Shown one piece after another: positions 1 through 6,398 of a stretch of DNA of 16,405 nt (position 1 is its first letter; each line of letters starts with the position of its first letter). The position numbers and the translations under genes are program-made. Source of the stretch: CAZVEE01 sp964625525 (lineage in GTDB: Bacteria; Pseudomonadota; Alphaproteobacteria; JAJFIK01); assembly GCA_964625525.1 (NCBI GenBank), contig CAZVEE010000077.1, forward strand, positions 1 to 16,405. Reading direction: 5' to 3'. Under the pieces are notes generated by a model. It was not told the DNA's origin and ran no database searches. It saw only the letters and a program-made list of their open reading frames with translations.

Positions 1-40
1 CACACTTTTCCTGAAAGCGCTCTAATTGTTGTGGTGCGGA

Positions 41-856
41 TCAATCCCGGGTGCGGAACCACATCACCTGGTCGCTAAAGGCAAGCAGCTTGCCGTCACG
101 GCTCCAGATAATCGCCCCTTGATCGAAATAGCCGCCGCGCACCACCCGACCCCAGCACTCGACCAGCACATAGTCGGATCCGATCGCCGCCAAGTCCTCC
201 GTATCGCAATGGAAATGCACGCTCATGCTCACCGTGGCGATGGGCGTGAAACTTGTGCGGCGGAAGAACAGGCGCGGGAAACTCACATCGCAATAGGACA
301 TCAGCCCGGCCCAGGTCAACGCACTGCCTTCCCGGCAGCGATACCACACAAGACTGTGGGTGTCGGAGGCGCCAGAAAACATGCGCCCCTTCACATAGCG
401 ATGAACGTAATTGCGGGTGAACGCGGGGGCCTGATCAAAAGGCTCGAACTCCGCCACGTCTTCTGGGGGCGGCACATCGGGCATGGTGTGTTCCTGGGCC
501 TCCAGGCTCTCACGCCGCTTGGCGAGGGTCACAATGGCCAACACCGCCGGATCCGCGTCTGGGCCGCCAGTTTCCGGGCTCAGCCTCGATTGCCAGAACT
601 GGGTCGAGCGGTTGACCCGCAGCGGCTCTGAGCGCACATCCAGGATACCCTGGTCGAATCCGCCCATGAACTGTACCGTCGCGGCCAGCGGGAGGCCCGT
701 GCTGCGTGGATCCTCGAGGACTGCCTGCAAGGTGGCCGCCGCGCTCCAGCCGCCATAGGGGCCGATCATGTTCCAGTAGGCGTCGCTTGTGGGCAGCCGA
801 AAGCGGCCCGGTCCCTCCGCGGAGAGCTGGATGGAGGAATCAAAGGCAACGGGCAT
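41..856 (-). CDS. Acyl-CoA thioesterase-like double hot-dog protein
   Basis: The 271-residue product resembles the TesB-like/4HBT_3 thioesterases, which hydrolyse acyl-CoA thioesters in the cytoplasm. The N-terminal half carries the YWNMIGPYGGWSAAATLQAV segment typical of the first hot-dog fold. The second half (VSFPRLFFRRTSFTPIATVSMSVHFH, then GGYFDQGAIIWSRDGKLLAFSDQ) matches the second fold, with the GGYFDQ...WSRDGKL..FS pattern seen at the end of these enzymes. I chose the ATG at 856 because AAGGAGATC lies just upstream; an in-frame start at 961 would extend it 35 residues into low-quality sequence. It is transcribed divergently from queC across 73 bp and is not obviously linked to that pathway. 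The fold assignment is fairly secure; the substrate is unknown. Confidence 0.8.
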   Translation of the reverse strand: MPVAFDSSIQLSAEGPGRFRLPTSDAYWNMIGPYGGWSAAATLQAVLEDPRSTGLPLAATVQFMGGFDQGILDVRSEPLRVNRSTQFWQSRLSPETGGPDADPAVLAIVTLAKRRESLEAQEHTMPDVPPPEDVAEFEPFDQAPAFTRNYVHRYVKGRMFSGASDTHSLVWYRCREGSALTWAGLMSYCDVSFPRLFFRRTSFTPIATVSMSVHFHCDTEDLAAIGSDYVLVECWGRVVRGGYFDQGAIIWSRDGKLLAFSDQVMWFRTRD

Positions 857-929
857 GGCGGATCTCCTTGGGCTTGGCGGCAGACCCGCCTTATGACGAC
901 CTGTCAGATCTGAGTATGGGGACCTACAC

Positions 930-1667
930 GTGTCAAGCAATCCTGAACAGGGTGAGGCCAAACCCGGGGCGCTGGTGTTGTTTTCTGGCGGTCAGGACTC
1001 GACCACTTGCCTGGCCTGGGCGCTGGAGCGGTACGCCACGGTGGAAACGCTGAGCTTTGATTACGGTCAGCGCCACCGGGTGGAGCTTGAGTGCCGTGTA
1101 AACGTGCTGGCCCGTTTGCGGGAGCAGTTTCCCGCTTGGGGGGCGCGGCTCGGGGCGGATCACCTGCTGGACGTGCCCGTGCTCAACCGCATCAGCGAAA
1201 CGGCGCTGACCCGTGAGGCGGAGATCGCCATGGGCGCGCATGGCTTGCCGACGACCTTCGTGCCCGGGCGTAATCTGCTGTTTTTCACGCTCGCGGGCGC
1301 GCTGGCCTATCGGCGCGGGCTGACGCGTCTGGTGACGGGCGTATGTGAGACCGATTTCTCGGGCTATCCGGACTGCCGCGATGACACGGTCAAGGCCATG
1401 CAGGTGGCGCTCAATCTGGGCATGGAAGCGCGCATGGTCATCGACACACCGCTTATGTGGATCGACAAGGCGGCGACCTGGGCGCTAGCGGCACAGCTCG
1501 GCGGTGCGGATCTGGTGCGTGTGATCGTGGACGAAACACATACCTGCTATTTGGGCGACCGGTCCCGGCGCCATGGCTGGGGTTATGGCTGCGGCACGTG
1601 CCCGGCCTGTGAGTTACGGGCCAAGGGCTTTGCGGCCTGGACCGGGCGCGAAAGGTTCGTGTCGTGA
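930..1667 (+). CDS. queC: 7-cyano-7-deazaguanine synthase QueC
   Basis: QueC converts 7-carboxy-7-deazaguanine to preQ0 using ATP and ammonia, a cytoplasmic step toward queuosine in tRNA. The 245-residue protein has the PP-loop SGGQDST at residues 19-25. Four zinc cysteines sit near the C-terminus (C206, then C221, C224 and C227 in GCGTCPAC). The signatures GYPDCRDD and VPGRNLLFF are also present. Length is normal for the family. The start is GTG at 930; only a weak GGGG-type SD precedes it, so the exact start is the least certain part. The stop codon overlaps the queE start (GTGA at 1664-1667), so the two genes are translationally coupled. A perfect 10-bp palindrome TCAGATCTGA (904-913) lies in the upstream gap; no preQ1 riboswitch is recognisable there. 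Confidence 0.96.
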   Translation: MSSNPEQGEAKPGALVLFSGGQDSTTCLAWALERYATVETLSFDYGQRHRVELECRVNVLARLREQFPAWGARLGADHLLDVPVLNRISETALTREAEIAMGAHGLPTTFVPGRNLLFFTLAGALAYRRGLTRLVTGVCETDFSGYPDCRDDTVKAMQVALNLGMEARMVIDTPLMWIDKAATWALAAQLGGADLVRVIVDETHTCYLGDRSRRHGWGYGCGTCPACELRAKGFAAWTGRERFVS

Positions 1668-2305
1668 GCTATGCGGTTAAGGAGATGTTCTACACCCTGC
1701 AAGGGGAGGGCGCGCAGGCCGGCCGGCCGGCCGTGTTTCTGCGCTTTGCCGGGTGTAACTTGTGGTCGGGGCGCGAGGCGGATCGGGCCGCCGCCGTGTG
1801 CCGCTTTTGCGATACCGATTTCGTGGGCACAGATGGGGAAGGCGGCGGGCGCTTTGACAGGGCCGACGCGTTGGCCGAGGCGGTGGCCGCGTTGTGGCCG
1901 GCCGTGTCCCGCGCGGGGGCCTATGTGGTTTGCACCGGCGGCGAGCCGCTCTTGCAACTTGACCGGGCTTTGATCGATGCGCTGCACGGGCACGGATTCG
2001 AGATCGCGGTGGAGACCAATGGCACCATCGCCGCGCCCGAAGGCCTAGACTGGATCTGCGTTAGTCCCAAGGCCGGCGCGCCGCTGCGCCAGACCAGCGG
2101 TCACGAACTCAAACTGGTCTATCCGCAACAGGAGGCCGAGGCCGCGCCCGAGCGCTTCGAGACGCTCGCCTTCCGGCATTTCTTCCTCCAACCCATGGAT
2201 GGTCCCGCCACCGCGGTGAACACCCAGGCCGCCATCGCCTATTGCCTGGCCCATCCCCGCTGGAAGCTGAGCCTCCAGACCCATAAATGGGTAGGGCTGA
2301 AATAA
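1664..2305 (+). CDS. queE: 7-carboxy-7-deazaguanine synthase QueE
   Basis: QueE is a radical SAM enzyme that contracts the ring of 6-carboxytetrahydropterin to 7-carboxy-7-deazaguanine, the step before QueC. The 213-residue protein starts with the family signature EMFYTLQGEGAQAGRPAVF and has TGGEPLLQ at 91-98. The [4Fe-4S] cysteines are C31, C46 and C49, spaced CX14CX2C rather than the classical CX3CX2C; this longer cluster loop is known in some QueE proteins, such as that of Burkholderia multivorans. It ends KLSLQTHKWVGLK, typical for the family. The GTG start at 1664 overlaps the queC stop by four bases. queD and queF are not in the window. What follows downstream is disrupted sequence rather than another queuosine gene. 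Confidence 0.95.
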   Translation: MSYAVKEMFYTLQGEGAQAGRPAVFLRFAGCNLWSGREADRAAAVCRFCDTDFVGTDGEGGGRFDRADALAEAVAALWPAVSRAGAYVVCTGGEPLLQLDRALIDALHGHGFEIAVETNGTIAAPEGLDWICVSPKAGAPLRQTSGHELKLVYPQQEAEAAPERFETLAFRHFFLQPMDGPATAVNTQAAIAYCLAHPRWKLSLQTHKWVGLK

Positions 2306-2336
2306 GCGCACGGCCCCGCTGGGAGGGCTCCCTTGT

Positions 2337-2690
2337 GCCTGCGCCACATTCCTCACCGACGGCCACACGCGCGCACGCCGTGCCTGGGCGCTACCGGGGC
2401 TGTTCGCGCTCATCGCCTGGTTCGCTTTATCGCATCTGCTGGACCTGTTCGGCTTTTACGAGGGGCGCCCCGTGCTCGCCGGCATGGCCCGAAGCTCGAC
2501 CTTTTTGCTGCTATCTGGTGGCGAGCCTGCGCCTTCTCCATCGCGATAGCGAGCGGATCCGGGACTTCTTCTCTTTTCCTGACAACCCCCAGGACCGCCG
2601 TCAGCTCTATGTGATCCTGGCGCTGATCGTGCCCTGGGCACTGCTGACGGTGGAAACCTTCGCGGGCCTGATCGCCACCTTGCCCGACGA
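2337..2690 (+). pseudogene. Fragment of an integral membrane protein, split between two frames
   Basis: I do not recognise the family. In one frame, 2337-2500 reads ...RRAWALPGLFALIAWFALSHLL, then DLFGFYEGRPVLAGMARSS and TFLLL. That is a convincing hydrophobic helix plus a second one starting, but the frame stops at 2547-2549. The continuation is in the next frame from about 2505: YLVASLRLLHRDSERIRDFF, SFPDNPQDRRQLYVILALIV and PWALLTVETFAGLIA, another membrane segment. Neither frame has a good start or SD. One indel near 2500 would join them into an N-terminal region of two to three membrane segments with a basic loop. The second frame then runs directly into MipA-like sequence near 2690. This is either a decayed gene or an indel plus deletion in the assembly. 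Borders are approximate. Confidence 0.5.
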
Positions 2691-3218
2691 GCTCCGTCTG
2701 GCGGGGAGCGTCGCGGCCACGGGTCCCGCGCAGGCGGACACGGAGTTGACCCAGGAACAGCTTACCGCGCAGGACACGGGCGCCTGGTCTGCGGCCATCA
2801 CGGCGGGGGCGGGGCTGGGGCCGGATTATCCGGGGGCGGAAGCCTATGAGTGGGGCCCTGGCGTGTCGGGGCGGGTGCAATACAAGCAGTATTGGGCCGC
2901 CTTCGGTGCCTCGGGGCTGCGGATCAATCTATGGCCTGGTGGCGGTGGGGTCGCGGCCGGGCCTATGGTCACGCCGATGGGGTGACGCAAGGGGAGGCGG
3001 ACCGGTCCGGCTTTGCGGCGTTCGACCCGGCCGGGGGCGGGCTCGTCGCCACCGCCGGTGTCGGTGTGCGCCAACGCCTGACGGAGCGCTGGTCGGTCTC
3101 GGTCTCGGGTCGGGTTGGCCAGATCCTGAGGCAGGCGGCCGATAGTCCCATTGTTGCTGATGCGGGGTCGGATGATTTCGCCACCACTCAGATTGGTCTG
3201 ACGTTCAAGATCTGGTAA
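2690..3218 (+). pseudogene. MipA/OmpV-family outer membrane protein, internally deleted and frameshifted
   Basis: MipA/OmpV proteins are outer-membrane beta-barrels of about 250-280 residues. The first part, in the frame that closes at 2985, has what looks like the end of a signal peptide (LAGSVAATGPAQA, then DTEL), then SAAITAGAGLGPDYPGAEAY and the strand region GRVQYKQYWAAFGASGLRIN. That is the start of a MipA barrel. The last part, in the next frame, reads AYGHADGVTQGEADRSGFA, the usual ...FGVT..QA..SG.. motif, followed by a closing barrel ending DDFATTQIGLTFKIW with the expected terminal aromatic. The junction lies between about 2935 and 2960. The middle of the barrel, roughly 80-100 residues, is missing and the reading frame changes. 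No start codon with an SD is visible for an intact protein. Confidence 0.7.
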
Positions 3219-3223
3219 CGCAA

Positions 3224-3249
3224 GAAGGGCCCGGCATGCCGGGCCCTTC
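3224..3249. terminator. Bidirectional rho-independent-type terminator
   Basis: A perfect 26-nt inverted repeat with arms GAAGGGCCCGGCA/TGCCGGGCCCTTC lies 5 bp after the MipA remnant stop and 24 bp before the stop of the convergent DUF3313 gene. The GC-rich core flanked by AA/TT can terminate transcription from both sides, as expected between convergent genes. Confidence 0.8.
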
Positions 3250-3273
3250 GCCAATGCCTCAGCGACGTGCGCT

Positions 3274-3915
3274 TCACTCCACCAGATCGTTCAGTTCCCG
3301 GCCCCAGCGGCGGAACGCAGCTCGCGCGTCACCCCAGCGGGTGAACAGATTGGTGTTAGAGCTGAACGGACGGCCCTGGTAGTCGTCGCTCAGCACGCCG
3401 ACAATATCGCCGCTACCGCCATCAATGAGCAAGCCTTCCACAGCCGCCCCCCCAATGCCGACCGAGCGGGAGTTCACCGAACCGCCGCCGCGTGTGGTGG
3501 TGGAGGTGCCCAGAATGTCGCGATTGGTGGTGGCGTCGGTGATGATCAGCTCAATGATGAGGACACCCTCGCCGGCGTCTTCTACAAACTCAACCGTGTC
3601 TTCAAGGGCGCGTGTGACCGCACGGGTTAGGTCCCGCTCCAGGGAGCGTTCGTCGGAACCGAACAGGCGCTCTTGCTTGCGCGCGTCTTCGAACATGACG
3701 CGCACTGGCTCAAGATACACTTTTTCATATGCCGAGAAATCCACGTCCGGGTCGAGATAAACCGTATCCAGATCAAGTGCCTCGGATTGCGCCAGATCTT
3801 CCAGCGCGTCCGCCGGCACCGCCGTCCACGTCTCGTCTGCCATTACCGTGGGCGCAAACGCCATGGACAGCGCCAGCACGCCACCCGTCACCAGTCCCAA
3901 AACCGCTCTTGCCAT
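3274..3915 (-). CDS. DUF3313-like exported protein
   Basis: The 213-residue protein begins with a signal peptide (MARAVLGLVTGGVLALSMAF, APTVMA), with probable cleavage before DETW. The mature part resembles DUF3313: AYEKVYLEPVRVMFED near residues 63-78, a central strand GEGVLIIELIITDATTN, a glycine-rich stretch with GGGSVNSRSVGIGGAAVEG, and a C-terminal TRWGDARAAFRRWGRELNDL helix. Many DUF3313 proteins are lipoproteins, but no lipobox cysteine is seen here, so this one is probably a soluble periplasmic or secreted form. Function is unknown. The ATG at 3915 is preceded by GCGAGGAGACG, a good SD. It is a single gene bounded by the terminator at 3224-3249; the upstream 180 bp to the phnF terminator holds no gene. 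Confidence 0.75.
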   Translation of the reverse strand: MARAVLGLVTGGVLALSMAFAPTVMADETWTAVPADALEDLAQSEALDLDTVYLDPDVDFSAYEKVYLEPVRVMFEDARKQERLFGSDERSLERDLTRAVTRALEDTVEFVEDAGEGVLIIELIITDATTNRDILGTSTTTRGGGSVNSRSVGIGGAAVEGLLIDGGSGDIVGVLSDDYQGRPFSSNTNLFTRWGDARAAFRRWGRELNDLVE

Positions 3916-4090
3916 GATGCGTCTCCTCGCGTTCCGCGTCGCTCGCCTCGCAGACGAGCTGCATCGGTTCTAGCCCATGCGAGGGTAGAACGGAACAAAA
4001 GGGCCCGCTCCGCCGCATTTTGTGAAGACGCGTGAAGTGATGCGCACAGTCCGGGGCTTTTGTGGCCCTTTTTGCGTGGCGGGAGCGAAT

Positions 4091-4123
4091 AAAACGGAAA
4101 ACGGGCCGTATCAGTGCGGCCCG
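4091..4123 (-). terminator. Rho-independent terminator of the phnF-type gene
   Basis: Read on the minus strand, a 7-bp stem CGGGCCG/CGGCCCG with an 8-nt loop is followed by TTTTCCGTTTT. It lies 36 bp past the stop of the GntR gene. This is a standard intrinsic terminator layout. Confidence 0.8.
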
Positions 4124-4159
4124 CGTCATCCGGTCACAGAGGATTCTTGATCAAACTGA

Positions 4160-4876
4160 TCAGGGCTCGAAGACGAACTGCATGCGCTGCCCAGCACATC
4201 GCGAGATCGAGAACTCGAACGGCACGCCGTCCTTGTCCACATTGACGCTTTCGGCCACCACAATGGGTTGGGTGCGTGGCATATTCAGATTGCGGGCGTC
4301 GGGCGCGGACGGCAGGCGGGCAGAGACGCGTGTCTGCCGACGGAAGTACTCCTCAATGCCGTAGCGCTTCAGTGCCTCATTGATCATGCCGGTCTCGCGA
4401 TAGGCATCAATCAGGCCTTCAAACCGGCGCGCCGGGAAATAGTGTCCGGTCACCGTCAACGGCCGGTGGTCCACCGCATGCACCACCTCGATCAGCAGAA
4501 CCAGTTCACCCGGCCGCAAGCCCAGACCGCGCGCCACCACCGCATCGGAGGGCATATGCTCTCCGCGCAGCAGCCGACCGCCCGGATTGCGTCCGAGCCG
4601 GGCCACATTCTCACTGAAGCGCGTGCGTCGCTGCACCATGTGGTCGTAAACGTCGTCCTGCACGAAAGTGCCGCGACCCTGCTCCACCCGAATCAGACCC
4701 CGGTCCTGGAGCGAGGACATGGCCCGGCGCAACGTGTGACGGTTGACGCCAAATCGTTCGGCCAGTTGCGCCTCGGTGGGCAGGCGTGTGCCTGCCGCAT
4801 AGACGCCGCTCGTAATTTCACCTTCAATCGCCTGCGCAATCTGGCGCCACAGGGCGATACCCGCATTGCGTTCCAT
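4160..4876 (-). CDS. phnF: PhnF-type GntR/HutC transcription regulator
   Basis: The 238-residue protein has an N-terminal winged helix-turn-helix (residues about 5-75: LWRQIAQAIEGEI, GTRLPTEAQLAERFGVNRHT, LRRAMSSLQDRGLIRVEQGR, GTFV) and a C-terminal UTRA ligand-binding domain (about 85-235, ending with EFSISRCAGQRMQFVFEP). This is the HutC subfamily, and the start MERNAGIALWRQIAQAIEGE resembles PhnF. PhnF proteins repress phosphonate or phosphate uptake genes. It sits divergently from phnM, which supports that role. I chose ATG 4876 because GGAGGCG is correctly placed before it; a GTG at 4933 would add 19 residues without such a site. Its own leader is long, about 170 bp to the next upstream element. 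The effector is unknown. Confidence 0.88.
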   Translation of the reverse strand: MERNAGIALWRQIAQAIEGEITSGVYAAGTRLPTEAQLAERFGVNRHTLRRAMSSLQDRGLIRVEQGRGTFVQDDVYDHMVQRRTRFSENVARLGRNPGGRLLRGEHMPSDAVVARGLGLRPGELVLLIEVVHAVDHRPLTVTGHYFPARRFEGLIDAYRETGMINEALKRYGIEEYFRRQTRVSARLPSAPDARNLNMPRTQPIVVAESVNVDKDGVPFEFSISRCAGQRMQFVFEP

Positions 4877-4982
4877 GGCTTTCGCCTCCGCTGATCCCTG
4901 CTTCCACAACATGGCACCGGTCGCCTCTCTCACGCTTGGCCCGATGCCTATGAACCGCGGTTGCCCCGATCCATCCAGAACG

Positions 4983-4999
4983 CTTCAACGCCGTTGAAG
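4983..4999. promoter_or_regulatory. Perfect dyad, candidate operator
   Basis: CTTCAACG-C-CGTTGAAG is a perfect 8-1-8 inverted repeat 107 bp upstream of the phnF start. Its symmetry and size suit a dimeric repressor such as a GntR protein. It does not match the TGGTATAGACCA-type site known for mycobacterial PhnF, so the link to this PhnF is inference. On RNA it could also fold as a 7-bp stem with a 3-nt loop. Confidence 0.4.
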
Positions 5000-5033
5000 G
5001 TCCTGAATCCCCGACCGGTGGTTCATTTTGGGA

Positions 5034-5070
5034 GTAGTCTACACGAGCCAATCAATTATGCAATGGTCTA
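5034..5070. promoter_or_regulatory. Pair of GTCTA sites, possible PhnF half-sites
   Basis: GTAGTCTAC (5034-5042, itself a 4-1-4 palindrome) and TGGTCTA (5064-5070) share GTCTA and lie 29 bp apart in the same orientation. TGGTCTA is the reverse complement of TAGACCA, one half of the TGGTATAGACCA site described for mycobacterial PhnF. They lie in the AT-rich middle of the divergent region. The match is short, so chance is possible. Confidence 0.25.
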
Positions 5071-5117
5071 AAAATCTCCACCAGTGCATGATTTTCAATA
5101 GGTTGATGATCCTCCAT
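5052..5117 (-). CDS. Possible 21-residue peptide with a strong ribosome binding site
   Basis: On the minus strand, GAAAGGAGAG lies with optimal spacing (5 nt) before an ATG that opens a 21-codon frame beginning MEDHQPIENHALVEI and ending RPLHN-stop. The product is acidic to neutral with several histidines and no signal peptide or membrane segment. It is upstream of and co-directional with phnF (stop to phnF start is 175 bp), with the dyad at 4983-4999 between them. It could be a leader peptide for phnF, a real small protein, or the start of a lost gene. I do not recognise the sequence. The SD is the main support; the frame alone is too short to count as evidence. Confidence 0.35.
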   Translation of the reverse strand: MEDHQPIENHALVEIFRPLHN

Positions 5118-5226
5118 CTTCTCTCCTTTCGGGACAGGCGTGAAAAATAACCCTGACTGCCTTGGAATTGCCCCGGAGGTTGGCGAGGCTCGCGCCTCGT
5201 GGCCGCAACTATGAGGGGAGATAACC

Positions 5227-6378
5227 GTGCCGTCCGCTGACCCTGATCTCGTATTCACCCATGCCCGCATCGTCGCGGGAGAGGATCTCATTGCGGGTTC
5301 ACTCGCGGTGCGGGACGGTGTGTGTGCCGACGTCTCGGCCGGCCCGAGTGATGTGGCGGGCGCCATCGACCTGGAAGGCGATATTCTGGCGCCAGGCCTT
5401 GTAGAGCTGCACACGGATAATCTGGAAAAGCATCTGATGCCGCGCGCCAATGTGCATTGGCCGGCGTTCGCGGCTCTCTTGTCCCATGATGCGCAGGTGG
5501 CGGCTTGTGGCGTGACCACGGTGTTCGACGCGGTGGCGCTTGGCGAACGGGATGGGCGCACGGAGCGGCTTATCTATCTTTCGGCGGCCGTGGCCGCGAT
5601 GCGCGAGGGCCGGGCGGGCCATCATTTGCGTGCAGATCACTTTCTGCATTTGCGCTGTGAAGTGCCCAAGCCCCATGTCTGCGAATTGTTCGACATGTAT
5701 GCCGATGACCCTTCGGTGCGCATTATCTCGTTGATGGACCATACACCCGGCGACCGTCAGTTCCTGGACATGGACACCTACCGGCAGTCCTGTCTCGATT
5801 GGTATGGCGAGGACAACGCCTCTTTCGACAAGCGGGTCGCTGAAGAAAAAGCCCTTCAGGCCAAGCATGCGGTGCCCAACCGGGCCGCCATTGCCGAGCG
5901 CTCCCGCGCGCGGGGCTTTATCATCGCCAGTCATGACGATGCCTCGGTGAGCCATGTGCACGAGGCCCGCGCCTATGGCGCCTCTATCAGCGAGTTTCCG
6001 ACCACCATGGATGCTGCGCGGGCGGCGCGGGCTTCGGGCCTTGCGACTATTATGGGGGCCCCGAATGTTATTCGCGGCGGTTCGCATTCCGGTAACATCG
6101 CCGCCCAGGATCTGGCGGAGGCGGGATTGCTCGATGCGCTGTCCTCGGACTATATGCCCATCAGCTTGATCAGTGCGCCGTTCCGGCTGGCGGAAGATCT
6201 GGGTTGGGGGTTGCCCCGGGCTATGGCGCTGGTGACGACGAACCCGGCGCGTATGGCCGGGCTCGATGATCGCGGTCGCATTGCGCCGGGCGCGCGCGCC
6301 GATCTCATCCGCATTCGCGAGACCCCAGGCGGTCCGGTGGTGCGCGGTGTCTGGCGTGCCGGCGAGCGTGTCGCTTGA
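5227..6378 (+). CDS. phnM: Alpha-D-ribose 1-methylphosphonate 5-triphosphate diphosphatase PhnM
   Basis: PhnM removes pyrophosphate from ribose 1-methylphosphonate 5-triphosphate, supplying the monophosphate that C-P lyase cleaves. This 383-residue amidohydrolase-fold protein has the metal-site region PGLVELHTDNLEKHLMPR (57-73, with H62 and D64), then SHDAQVAACGVTTVFDA, RADHFLHLRCE (135-145), FIIASHDDAS (231-240), MGAPNVIRGGSHSGN (276-290) and LSSDYMP (306-312). All are PhnM hallmarks, and length is normal. The start is GTG at 5227 behind GAGGGGAG. It is divergent from the PhnF-type regulator and 20 bp ahead of the DUF1045 gene, forming a two-gene phosphonate operon. The lyase core (phnGHIJKL) and phnN are not in the window, so its substrate must come from genes elsewhere. 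Confidence 0.93.
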   Translation: MPSADPDLVFTHARIVAGEDLIAGSLAVRDGVCADVSAGPSDVAGAIDLEGDILAPGLVELHTDNLEKHLMPRANVHWPAFAALLSHDAQVAACGVTTVFDAVALGERDGRTERLIYLSAAVAAMREGRAGHHLRADHFLHLRCEVPKPHVCELFDMYADDPSVRIISLMDHTPGDRQFLDMDTYRQSCLDWYGEDNASFDKRVAEEKALQAKHAVPNRAAIAERSRARGFIIASHDDASVSHVHEARAYGASISEFPTTMDAARAARASGLATIMGAPNVIRGGSHSGNIAAQDLAEAGLLDALSSDYMPISLISAPFRLAEDLGWGLPRAMALVTTNPARMAGLDDRGRIAPGARADLIRIRETPGGPVVRGVWRAGERVA

Positions 6379-6398
6379 TCTAAGGACGGAGGATTTTG

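Larger units (their letters stand above)
4877..5226. promoter_or_regulatory. Divergent phnF/phnM control region
   Basis: This 350-bp gap is more AT-rich in its middle (about 5035-5150) than the surrounding genes and must carry the promoters of phnF (-) and phnM (+). It contains a perfect 17-nt dyad (4983-4999), two GTCTA-containing sites (5034-5042 and 5064-5070), a 21-codon minus-strand ORF with a strong SD (5052-5117), and a small 6-bp-stem hairpin CGAGGC/GCCTCG at 5184-5199, 28 bp before the phnM start. I cannot place -35 and -10 boxes with confidence. Confidence 0.55.

Noticed and set aside
857..929. Possible preQ1 riboswitch ahead of queC
   Set aside because: The gap is only 73 bp and contains neither the C-rich stem-loop followed by an A-rich tail of preQ1-I nor a larger preQ1-II layout. 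The TCAGATCTGA palindrome alone is too short to call.
5058..5150. Plus-strand 30-codon frame in the phn control region
   Set aside because: It has no Shine-Dalgarno site at either possible ATG and overlaps the better-supported minus-strand small ORF.
5299..6087. Long minus-strand open frame of 262 codons
   Set aside because: It is antisense to phnM, has no SD or recognisable domain, and its composition reflects the opposite strand.
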